NCBI GenBank assembly: GCA_016650435.1
Contig: JAENVT010000503.1
Coordinates: 1 to 6,828 of the forward strand
Reading direction: 5' to 3'
DNA length: 6,828 bases
From: Ilumatobacteraceae bacterium
GTDB taxonomy: Bacteria; Actinomycetota; Acidimicrobiia; Acidimicrobiales; Ilumatobacteraceae
The stretch's first letter is position 1. Every line of letters begins with the position of its first letter. A model generated the notes under the pieces. It made no database searches, was not told the DNA's origin, and saw only the letters and a list, made by a program, of their open reading frames with translations. Made by a program: the position numbers and the translations under genes. Positions 1-5,673 of the stretch are shown here, one piece after another.

Positions 1-190
1 GCTCTCCTGGACCGAGCCAGACGTCGAAGGCGGCATGCTCACGTCGCTGACCTTCGTCGATCTCGGAGACGGCCGCACAGAAGTCACGATCCATCAGACC
101 AACGTGCCAGAGATGTACCTCAGTGCTGAGGCGCAGGCGGGCATGCAGAGCAGCCTCGATCGCTTCGCCGCATACGTCAGCTCACTTTGA
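1..190 (+). CDS. AHSA1/SRPBCC-domain protein, C-terminal fragment (5' end outside window)
   Basis: The frame is open from base 2 and ends at TGA 188-190, giving 62 visible residues. The visible protein starts LSWTEPDVEGG and has a strand pattern around DGRTEVTIHQ. It ends in an amphipathic helix with SLDRFAAYV. That is the usual ending of activator-of-Hsp90-ATPase homology 1-like (START/SRPBCC fold) proteins, where a final beta strand rich in T/V is followed by a helix of the type 'G-W-x-x-S-L-D-R-L-A-A-Y-L'. Members of this family bind hydrophobic ligands in a helix-grip cavity; many are small stand-alone proteins of unknown ligand. The start codon, and whether other domains precede this one, cannot be seen. 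Its 3' end overlaps the 3' end of the opposing sulfatase gene by 9 nt. Family placement is fairly secure, but no specific function can be given. Confidence 0.8.
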   Translation, partial: LSWTEPDVEGGMLTSLTFVDLGDGRTEVTIHQTNVPEMYLSAEAQAGMQSSLDRFAAYVSSL

Positions 191-1654
191 CGCCCGGAGT
201 GCTGCAGGGCGGCGGCCGATGCCTCCGTCCTGCAGCAGCATGCCCGTCATGGTGCGATCGAGGTTGCGCGATCGCCAGCTCAGCATCGCCGCAGCCTCGG
301 CCAGCACGACTTCCGGATCGGCTACCTCGGTTTGCCACGTCGGGTCTGCGGCGAGGTCGAAGCATCGCCATGAGCCGTCGCCGAAGTGCACGAATGCCCG
401 GTCGCGGCTGCGACGTACGGCAAGGTTCTGCCGCTCGAGCCGACGGTCCCAGGGCCATTCGTGTTTTCCGTGAGCAATGAAGACGTCGCGCCAATCCCAT
501 TCGTAGTAGGCCGCGTCGCGCCACCAACTGGGTCGCTCGCCGCGCATGAACGGCGTCAGCGGGAACCCATCACATTGTGTCGGCACGTCGATGCCCATCG
601 CCTCGCACAGGGTCGGCATGATGTCGACGTTCTCGGTGAAGTCGTCGATGACACCGACGTAGTCGCTGAGCGGGTCGCGGACGATTCCCAAGACGGCATA
701 GCTCGATTCGTAGAACCCAGCCTTTTGTATGAGCCCTTGGTCGCCGAGCTGCTCGGCGTGATCGGCAGTGACGACGATGACGGTCTTCTGCCATTCCTCG
801 CGCTCCTTCAAGACCGCCCAGATGCGAGCCAGTTGTGCATCGACCTCGCTGATCATGCCGAAGTACTGAGCCTGCATCCGAGCCACGTCGGCGAGGTCGG
901 TGGGCGCTGCGGCGATCGGACTGGCCAGCAGCGCGTCGAACAGACGATGCCGATTGGCCGGATTCGGGATTGGTATCGGCGCCGGGCAGGACGCCGGGTC
1001 GTACATCGTGGCGAACTCGCCGGCAGCGCTGTACGGAGGATGCGGCCGGAGGTATGAGACGTGAGCGAACCACGGCTCGTGTTGGTCGTCCAACCAATCG
1101 AGGAAACCGTTGGTGAGAAACGTCGACGTCGACAGTTCGACAGGACGCTCGTTTTCGCACGCGAGCGCGGTGATCGGATCGGCGAAGTCGTACCCATGGC
1201 TATTCAGCCACTGCAACCACGGCAACTGCCAGCCGCTCATGTCGAGTACTGGGTCGAACCCGGGCAGTACGCCTTCGTAGGTCGACAGCCGCGGATCGTC
1301 GGGGTCGTCGACGAATCGTGGATCAACGCCCTGATCGGTGTACCCGAACAACGCAGGCGTGTAGCCGGCGCGGCGGGCAGCGTGGGCGACGTTGTCGAGC
1401 CGGCTGTCGAGGGGTGTGCCGTTGGCTACGACCCGGTTGTTCATCTGATAGGTACCCGTGTACAGCGCGGCCCGGCCCGGCGAGCACGGAGCGGCTTGGG
1501 AGTAGTGCCTGGTCAGGCGGATACCTTGGCTGGCCAGGTCATCAAGGGCGGGGGTCTGCACTACGGGATGGCCGGCGCACGACAGGCAGTCGGCGCGGAA
1601 CTGATCGAGGGTGATCAGCAAGATGTTCGGCGGTGCGGGTTGGTCTCGGCCCAT
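182..1654 (-). CDS. Sulfatase-family hydrolase, phosphonate monoester hydrolase-like (formylglycine type)
   Basis: This 490-residue alkaline phosphatase superfamily enzyme starts MGRDQPAPPNILLITLDQ. The formylglycine motif is CSPGR at C57-R61, followed by AALYTG, so C57 would be oxidised to the catalytic formylglycine. Probable metal ligands are D17/Q18 and D298/H299 in TADHAEQLGD. Other probable active-site residues are N78, Y105, H205 (in RPHPPY) and K311. The C-terminal half (DIMPTLCEAMG, CDGFPLTPF, YYEWDWRDVF, LSWRSRNLDRTMT) resembles, from memory, rhizobial phosphonate monoester hydrolases more than classical arylsulfatases. Expected chemistry is hydrolysis of sulfate monoesters or of phosphonate/phosphate mono- or diesters; the substrate is unknown. 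There is no signal peptide, so it is probably cytoplasmic. It needs a formylglycine-generating enzyme, which is not in this window. I chose ATG 1652-1654 because family homology begins there. The frame stays open upstream to 1939, but that part lies antisense to the next gene and reads as low-complexity arginine-rich sequence. Confidence 0.9.
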   Translation of the reverse strand: MGRDQPAPPNILLITLDQFRADCLSCAGHPVVQTPALDDLASQGIRLTRHYSQAAPCSPGRAALYTGTYQMNNRVVANGTPLDSRLDNVAHAARRAGYTPALFGYTDQGVDPRFVDDPDDPRLSTYEGVLPGFDPVLDMSGWQLPWLQWLNSHGYDFADPITALACENERPVELSTSTFLTNGFLDWLDDQHEPWFAHVSYLRPHPPYSAAGEFATMYDPASCPAPIPIPNPANRHRLFDALLASPIAAAPTDLADVARMQAQYFGMISEVDAQLARIWAVLKEREEWQKTVIVVTADHAEQLGDQGLIQKAGFYESSYAVLGIVRDPLSDYVGVIDDFTENVDIMPTLCEAMGIDVPTQCDGFPLTPFMRGERPSWWRDAAYYEWDWRDVFIAHGKHEWPWDRRLERQNLAVRRSRDRAFVHFGDGSWRCFDLAADPTWQTEVADPEVVLAEAAAMLSWRSRNLDRTMTGMLLQDGGIGRRPAALRASK

Positions 1655-1660
1655 CCACGG

Positions 1661-1667
1661 CAGAATA
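1661..1667. promoter_or_regulatory. Candidate shared -10 element for two divergent leaderless genes
   Basis: The 18-nt gap between the two divergent start codons contains CAGAATA. Read on the minus strand it gives TATTCT (1667-1662), ending 7 nt before the sulfatase ATG. Read on the plus strand it gives CAGAAT (1661-1666), ending 6 nt before the peptidoglycan hydrolase GTG. Both distances would place transcription starts at or next to the start codons. Neither gene has a recognisable Shine-Dalgarno sequence, which fits leaderless transcription. No convincing -35 box is visible on either side. The minus-strand match to TATAAT is the better one. This is inference from spacing and a short motif. 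Confidence 0.4.
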
Positions 1668-1672
1668 CGTGT

Positions 1673-2761
1673 GTGAAGTTGCGGCGACGGGCCTTGACGC
1701 TGATAGTCACAACGGCACTGGTGTTCAACGTGGCAACGGCTGCGTCGCCTGCGCCGACGACGGCGCGCGCCGACGTGCCCGAGCTGGCGTGGTGCACGAG
1801 CGATGCAGGGCTTGCCATCGGCTCGACGGGCTCCAGCGTGGCGTGCCTGCAATTCACGCTCGCCGCCCTCGGGCTCTACCACTCGACCCTCACACAGAAG
1901 TACGACAAGCCGACCGCCGAGGCGATGGCGATCTTCCAATCGAACAATCCACCGCTACGCGTCGACGGCGTCGCCAGCCCGCTGGCGCTGACCCAGATGG
2001 GGATCTATTCAGGCATCGACAGCGAGCCGCCGCCGCTGTGCCTCGCCGACGCCCGCCTGGGCATCGGCTCCAAGAGTGCATCCGTGAAATGCCTGCAGGA
2101 CAAGCTGATCAAAGATGGCTTCTTGTTGACGAAGGCCAGCGGCACGTACGACAAGCTGACGGCCGACGCCGTGCGCGGTTTCCAGCTGGCCAAGGCGCTC
2201 GGCCCTGACGGGGTCGCGGGTCCTTCGACGCTGGCGGCGATGGGGATCTGGAGCGGAAAGACAACCGAGCAAGGCGGCGGGCCGCCTATCGTCGCCACCG
2301 CCCCCGGGGGGCCCTGGCCAGCAGGTCGCGAGCCTTTCCCCAACTGGAACCTGTCCCGCGATGGCATCCCGTTCTATGGCAACCACGTGGCCTGCACCCT
2401 CGACAACGCCAACACCATCGCCAACGAGTTCGCCAAGGATGGCGCCGACGACGCCACACAGCAGTGGGCAACGTACATCGCGTCTCGCGAGGGCGGCTGC
2501 AACGAGAAGACGGTCAACTTCAACCTGGCCACGCGCGACGACTCGCACTGCACGTTCCAACTCAACGCGCTCGCCGGGATGTTCGAGCCGCACGGCGAAC
2601 TCGGCCGTCGAGGTTGGACTGTCGACAACGTCAAGGAGTCGATGAAGAACTGCGCCGACGCGGCCAGCGACCTGTGGGTGTACTGCGGCCGCGGCCCGTG
2701 GACACCGCCCTATGCCTGCGCACCCCCGTGGGCCGGCGATCTAGGTTTCGGCGACGCCTGA
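1673..2761 (+). CDS. Secreted peptidoglycan hydrolase: two PG-binding domains plus lysozyme-like domain
   Basis: The protein is 362 residues, starting at GTG 1673-1675. Residues 1-33 form a signal peptide: KLRRR, a hydrophobic core LTLIVTTALVFNV, and an ARA|D cleavage site after A33. Export is probably by Sec; RRRALTL gives only a weak Tat resemblance. Two PG_binding_1-type repeats follow, about 39-112 and 121-195, each with V-x-C-LQ, a YDK-x-TA-[DE]A core and a DGVA-x-P-x-[AT]L end. A Gly/Pro-rich linker (about 196-225) leads to a lysozyme/SLT-like domain (about 230-345). Its likely catalytic Glu is E273 in IASREGGC, followed by CTFQLNALAG (the GxFQIN-like segment) and a late ASDLWVYCGRGPW helix. 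It should cleave peptidoglycan glycan strands in the cell wall. Ten cysteines suggest a disulfide-stabilised extracellular protein. The frame extends upstream to 1061, but that part is antisense to the sulfatase and not signal-like. No clear ribosome binding site precedes the GTG. The domain assignments are firm; whether the enzyme is a lysozyme or a lytic transglycosylase is open. Confidence 0.85.
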   Translation: MKLRRRALTLIVTTALVFNVATAASPAPTTARADVPELAWCTSDAGLAIGSTGSSVACLQFTLAALGLYHSTLTQKYDKPTAEAMAIFQSNNPPLRVDGVASPLALTQMGIYSGIDSEPPPLCLADARLGIGSKSASVKCLQDKLIKDGFLLTKASGTYDKLTADAVRGFQLAKALGPDGVAGPSTLAAMGIWSGKTTEQGGGPPIVATAPGGPWPAGREPFPNWNLSRDGIPFYGNHVACTLDNANTIANEFAKDGADDATQQWATYIASREGGCNEKTVNFNLATRDDSHCTFQLNALAGMFEPHGELGRRGWTVDNVKESMKNCADAASDLWVYCGRGPWTPPYACAPPWAGDLGFGDA

Positions 2762-2837
2762 CGCGCTGGTTCTCGCGCGCGTTCTGGTTGCCGCGCATAT
2801 TTGGTGCCCGAGCAGTTCGGCGCCCGGCCGGCCTCGT

Positions 2838-2887
2838 CCATCGGAGTGTTTTCGAACACCCCGGGTGCGCAGCCAACACTCCGATGG
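2838..2887. repeat. Perfect 13-bp inverted repeat in a convergent intergenic gap; candidate bidirectional terminator
   Basis: CCATCGGAGTGTT (2838-2850) pairs perfectly with AACACTCCGATGG (2875-2887) across a 24-nt spacer. The spacer can itself form CACC/GGTG (2857-2860 with 2864-2867). The repeat lies between the 3' ends of the plus-strand peptidoglycan hydrolase (stop 2761) and the minus-strand alpha/beta hydrolase (stop 2983), the usual place for a two-way terminator. No T-run follows the stem on either strand. If it terminates transcription it would be of the tail-less kind proposed for actinobacteria, or it may instead be an mRNA 3'-end stabiliser. The rest of the 221-nt gap (2762-2982) shows no gene. 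A further small hairpin, CTACCG/CGGTAG, lies at 2939-2944 and 2952-2957. Confidence 0.6.
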
Positions 2888-2982
2888 GCTGCAAACACTC
2901 GTACAACAACGGGTAGCGCTGGTCAATCGTCGGCCGGACTACCGAAGCGGGCGGTAGGTGCCGCAGCTCTGGTCGCCGCGAG

Positions 2983-3837
2983 CTAGCCCGATTGGCCCAC
3001 GCGAGTGTGCTCGAGAATTGCGGCAACGATGGTCTCCCAGTCGGCCTCATCGACGCCGTGCCCGGCTCCCTCGAGGGGCAGCAGCGTGGCGCCGGGAATC
3101 TCCTCTGCCAGCACCTCGCCGTGTCGGAGCGGGAACATCGGATCCGCCGTGCCGTGGATCACCAACGTCGGGACCTTGATCGACGACACGGGCTCGCCTG
3201 ATCGATCGTCGTCAGCGATGGCATCGTGGTTCTGCAGGGCCGCAACGTCGCGGGTTCGCTCGATGTCGCGCCGAACGAACTCACGGGACGCCGTCTCATC
3301 GAAGCCGCGCCGGTTCCCGTTGAGGACACGGGCGTAGCCGACCAGGTACTCGACCACGGACTCGGGGTTCGACCAATCCACCTCGGCGGTCGCCACGAAG
3401 CGCCCAAACTCCTCCGTCGGCGGTGGGAGCCCACGTTCACCGGGCGTCGCAGGAGTGGTACTGATCAGGACAAGCGAGAGCACGCGATCGGCGAAATCAA
3501 GCGCGAGCAGCTGTGCGAAGGCCCCGCCAGCGGAGACACCGACGATGTGAGCCGCCGCGAGACCATAGGCGTCGAGCACACCGGCGGCATCGGCGACCAG
3601 GTCAGCGCCGTTGTACTGGGGGTGGCCAGGCTCGTACGTCACCGATCGGCCGGTGTCGCGGTGGTCGTAGCGAATCACCAACCGCCCTCCGCCAGCGAGC
3701 ATGCGGCAAAACCTCTCGTCCCACCACAGCATCGACCCGCCAATACCCATGACGAGAAGGATCGGAGGATGGGCCGGATCGCCGAACGGCTCCGTGCACA
3801 GCTCTACGCCGTTTGCTTCGATCATCCGCTCGGCCAC
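2983..3837 (-). CDS. Alpha/beta-fold hydrolase, RdmC/DnrP-like
   Basis: The protein is 284 residues. The catalytic triad is readable: nucleophile S102 in the elbow GVSAGG, acid D232 in HGTADPMFP, and base H260 in GAGHGVDEADW. An oxyanion-hole segment, LLVMGIGGS (about 27-35), and the block VIRYDHRDTGRS (54-65) are typical of the aclacinomycin methylesterase-like branch (RdmC, DnrP and many uncharacterised relatives). Residues 125-215 form the variable cap region. The enzyme is expected to be a cytosolic esterase or lipase-type hydrolase; the substrate is unknown, and there is no polyketide cluster here to justify a methylesterase name. The start is GTG 3835-3837, preceded by a strong AGGAGG. 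An ATG four codons inside (3823-3825) lies too far from that site. The gene follows the ABC-F gene on the same strand after 207 nt, so co-transcription is possible but not shown. It ends at TAG 2983-2985. Confidence 0.9.
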   Translation of the reverse strand: MAERMIEANGVELCTEPFGDPAHPPILLVMGIGGSMLWWDERFCRMLAGGGRLVIRYDHRDTGRSVTYEPGHPQYNGADLVADAAGVLDAYGLAAAHIVGVSAGGAFAQLLALDFADRVLSLVLISTTPATPGERGLPPPTEEFGRFVATAEVDWSNPESVVEYLVGYARVLNGNRRGFDETASREFVRRDIERTRDVAALQNHDAIADDDRSGEPVSSIKVPTLVIHGTADPMFPLRHGEVLAEEIPGATLLPLEGAGHGVDEADWETIVAAILEHTRVGQSG

Positions 3838-3841
3838 CTAG

Positions 3842-3849
3842 CCTCCTTT
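3842..3849 (-). promoter_or_regulatory. Ribosome binding site of the alpha/beta hydrolase
   Basis: On the minus strand AAAGGAGG lies 4 nt upstream of the GTG start at 3837 and 16 nt upstream of the next in-frame ATG (3825). The short spacing still favours the GTG, and the family's N-terminus (M-x-ER-I-like) fits that choice. It is the only strong Shine-Dalgarno sequence I found in the window; the other visible starts lack one at good spacing. Confidence 0.75.
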
Positions 3850-3957
3850 CGCGCAACCCAATCTTCGCAGGTTCCGTTGCCAGCTCTTCGATATGCGCGA
3901 GCGAACAGAGGCGCGGAGCGTCTATTCGCAGGCACAAACATTTTCCGCTGACACGGA

Positions 3958-3980
3958 GCCTCCGACTCCCGGTCGGAAGC
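3958..3980 (-). terminator. Weak stem-loop downstream of the ABC-F gene
   Basis: TCCGAC (3961-3966) pairs with GTCGGA (3972-3977) around a 5-nt loop. After one mismatch two more G-C pairs extend the stem to 3958 and 3980. It lies between the ABC-F stop (4045) and the alpha/beta hydrolase start (3837), on their common strand. No U-tract follows, so a terminator role is only a guess. The stem could instead be a processing or stabilising structure in a shared transcript. The rest of the 207-nt gap (3838-4044) shows no credible gene or clear promoter. Confidence 0.25.
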
Positions 3981-3996
3981 GTCATCGAACGGACCT

Positions 3997-4024
3997 GCAG
4001 CAGCGCAGAACAATCACCTGCTGC
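3997..4024 (-). terminator. Second stem-loop, just 3' of the ABC-F stop
   Basis: GCAGCAG (3997-4003) is the exact reverse complement of CTGCTGC (4018-4024), with a 14-nt loop. On the minus strand the stem begins about 20 nt after the TAA of the ABC-F gene, where a 3'-end hairpin would be expected. There is no T-run after it. Repeats built on CTG/CAG arise by chance fairly easily in GC-rich DNA, so confidence is low. Confidence 0.25.
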
Positions 4025-4044
4025 TCCTCGGGGAGCCCGCCCGG

Positions 4045-5613
4045 TTACCGCCACTCGGCGGGGCGATCGAGGTGGTCGCTGACGGCGCAATCTTCATTGA
4101 AGACCACGAAGCGATCGAAACCGCGTAGGAACCAGCGGTCGTGGGTGACGGCGATGACAGTTCCCTGGAACTCGGCGAGGCCGGCTTCCAACGCTTCCGC
4201 CGACACGAGGTCGAGGTTGTCGGTCGGCTCGTCGAGCAGGAGGAGGGTCGCTCCGCTGAGCTCCAGCAACAGGATCTGAAAGCGTGCCTGTTGGCCGCCG
4301 CTGAGCGTGTTGAAGATCTGATCCGCGCAACCCTGCATCTCGTAGCGGCGCAGCATGCCCATCGCCGGTCCGCGGACGACATCGTTGTCGTGCAGGATCT
4401 GCAGCAGCGTTCGGCCGTTCCACTCCGGATGCTCATGGGTCTGGTTGAACAGGCCCGGCACGACGCCTGCGCCGAGGCGAACTTCGCCGCTGTGCGATAT
4501 CGAATCGTCGCCACCGAGCACTCGCAGGAAGTGGCTCTTGCCGGCGCCGTTTCCGCCGAGCACGGCGACACGCTCGCCGTACCACAGCTCCAATTCGAAT
4601 GGATCGGTCAGGCCGTGCAGTTCGAGGTGGCGAACGGCCAACGCGCGCTTGCCGGTGCGGGCACCTCCGAGGCGCATGTCGATGCGCTGTTCGCGGACCA
4701 ACTCCGGTGCCTCGCTGCGCTCCAGAAATTGGCGAAGTCGGCTCTCGGCGGCCTTCAGTCGCGGCGCGAAGGTCTCGCTGATCTTTGCGCGCCGGCGCAT
4801 TTCGACAACAAGGTCTTCCAGCTTCTTGCGCTCGTCCTCGTACAGCGCCAAGGCGTGTTCGCGGTTCTCCAGCCGTGCCTGACGGGCCTCGTGATAGCCG
4901 GCGAAACCGCTTCCGTGTGTCCAGGCGCCGCTGGCTTCGACCGTGACGATCTTCGTCGCTGTCGCGGCGAGCAGTTCGCGGTCGTGGCTGACGAAGAGCA
5001 TCGTCTTTCGACTGGCGCGCAGCTCAGCCTCCAGCCATCGCTTGCCGGGCACGTCGAGGAAGTTGTCGGGCTCGTCGAGCAACAGCACGTCATAGTCGCT
5101 GCGCAGCAGCGCCTCGAGCGCCAGCCGCTTTTGTTCACCGCCGCTGAAGGTGCTGAGCGGACGACGTTCGAGCTCGGCAAATGGTTCGCCGATCGCCTTG
5201 GTGCAACACGCATCCCAGAAGACCTCGGCGTCGTATCCGCCGGCGTCCCCCCACTCTGCCAACGCCGTCGCGTAGCGCATCGGATCGTCGGCAGCTGCCG
5301 CCTCAGCACGGGCAAGCCGGGCGGCGGCATCCTGCAGACGCTGTGATGCGAGTGACACCATCAGGTCGCGCACGGTCTGCTCATTCTCACCGACCAGTTG
5401 GCGCATCACCCCGAGCCGGCCGTCGATGGAGATCGTCCCGCTGGTCGCCGCTGTCTCGCCGGCGATCAACCGCATCAGGGTGCTCTTGCCGACACCATTG
5501 GCCCCGACCAATGCCACGCGGTCGCCGTTGCCGACGCTGAAGTTGATGTCGCGCAGCAGCTCGGCGCCGCCCGGACGTCGCCATCCAACGTGGCTGACCT
5601 GGATCGATCCCAT
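4045..5613 (-). CDS. ABC-F family ATPase (ribosome-associated, translation factor or antibiotic-resistance type)
   Basis: This 522-residue protein has two ABC domains and no membrane segments. ABC1 has Walker A GANGVGKST (37-45), signature FSGGEQKR (156-163), Walker B LLLDEPDNFLD (177-187) and switch H210. ABC2 has Walker A GGNGAGKS (353-360), signature LSGGQQARF (437-445), Walker B LLLLDEPTDNLD (457-468) and switch H491. The charged, helical linker at about 236-320 (LYEDERKKLEDLVVEMRRRAK) corresponds to the P-site-tRNA interaction region of ABC-F proteins. These proteins bind the ribosomal E site and either tune translation (EttA-like) or displace antibiotics; the sequence alone does not decide which. 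The first Walker B reads DEPDNFLD instead of the usual DEPTNHLD. The start is ATG 5611-5613, where family homology begins. The frame extends upstream to 5826 but that part overlaps the divergent aminopeptidase gene. No ribosome binding site is evident. The stop is TAA 4045-4047. Confidence 0.93.
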   Translation of the reverse strand: MGSIQVSHVGWRRPGGAELLRDINFSVGNGDRVALVGANGVGKSTLMRLIAGETAATSGTISIDGRLGVMRQLVGENEQTVRDLMVSLASQRLQDAAARLARAEAAAADDPMRYATALAEWGDAGGYDAEVFWDACCTKAIGEPFAELERRPLSTFSGGEQKRLALEALLRSDYDVLLLDEPDNFLDVPGKRWLEAELRASRKTMLFVSHDRELLAATATKIVTVEASGAWTHGSGFAGYHEARQARLENREHALALYEDERKKLEDLVVEMRRRAKISETFAPRLKAAESRLRQFLERSEAPELVREQRIDMRLGGARTGKRALAVRHLELHGLTDPFELELWYGERVAVLGGNGAGKSHFLRVLGGDDSISHSGEVRLGAGVVPGLFNQTHEHPEWNGRTLLQILHDNDVVRGPAMGMLRRYEMQGCADQIFNTLSGGQQARFQILLLELSGATLLLLDEPTDNLDLVSAEALEAGLAEFQGTVIAVTHDRWFLRGFDRFVVFNEDCAVSDHLDRPAEWR

Positions 5614-5660
5614 AGAGGGCGCCCACGCTATGCCAAGGCTCCACCAGATTGCCGAGGAGT

Positions 5661-5666
5661 TACACT
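5661..5666 (+). promoter_or_regulatory. Candidate -10 box giving a leaderless map transcript
   Basis: TACACT fits the actinobacterial TANNNT -10 pattern and ends 7 nt before the ATG of the aminopeptidase gene, so transcription would begin at or next to the start codon. A GAGGAG (5654-5659) lies 14 nt from the ATG, too far for a normal Shine-Dalgarno sequence, which favours the leaderless reading. No good -35 hexamer is visible 16-18 nt upstream. The divergent ABC-F gene starts only 60 nt away, so its promoter must overlap this region. Confidence 0.45.
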
Positions 5667-5673
5667 GAAGCCG

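Noticed and set aside
1061..1672. Upstream extension of the peptidoglycan hydrolase frame.
   Set aside because: It would place 204 residues in front of a clear signal peptide and lies wholly antisense to the sulfatase.
1655..1939. N-terminal extension of the sulfatase frame by 95 codons.
   Set aside because: The added residues are arginine-rich low-complexity sequence antisense to the signal peptide and first PG-binding domain; sulfatase homology begins at the ATG at 1654.
2852..2867. LexA/SOS box half-site TCGAAC.
   Set aside because: The second half after 4 nt reads CGGGTG and not GTTCGA, and the site lies between two 3' ends, where a repressor site would have no promoter to act on.
3226..3951. 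A 241-codon plus-strand frame opposite the alpha/beta hydrolase.
   Set aside because: The minus strand carries the Ser-Asp-His triad and a strong ribosome binding site; this frame has neither.
4141..5346. A 401-codon open frame on the plus strand opposite the ABC-F gene.
   Set aside because: It is an antisense shadow. The minus-strand frame has complete ABC-F motifs, while this one has no recognisable domain; long antisense frames are expected in GC-rich coding DNA.
5665..5667. CTG as the start of map, 5 nt after GAGGAG.
   Set aside because: CTG starts are rare and the ATG three codons on is well placed for leaderless initiation; kept only as an alternative to test.
5398..5673. Upstream extension of the map frame into the ABC-F gene.
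   Set aside because: It is antisense to the Walker A region of the ABC-F gene and has no similarity to MetAP N-termini; the SEC-C motif gives a natural N-terminus after ATG 5674.
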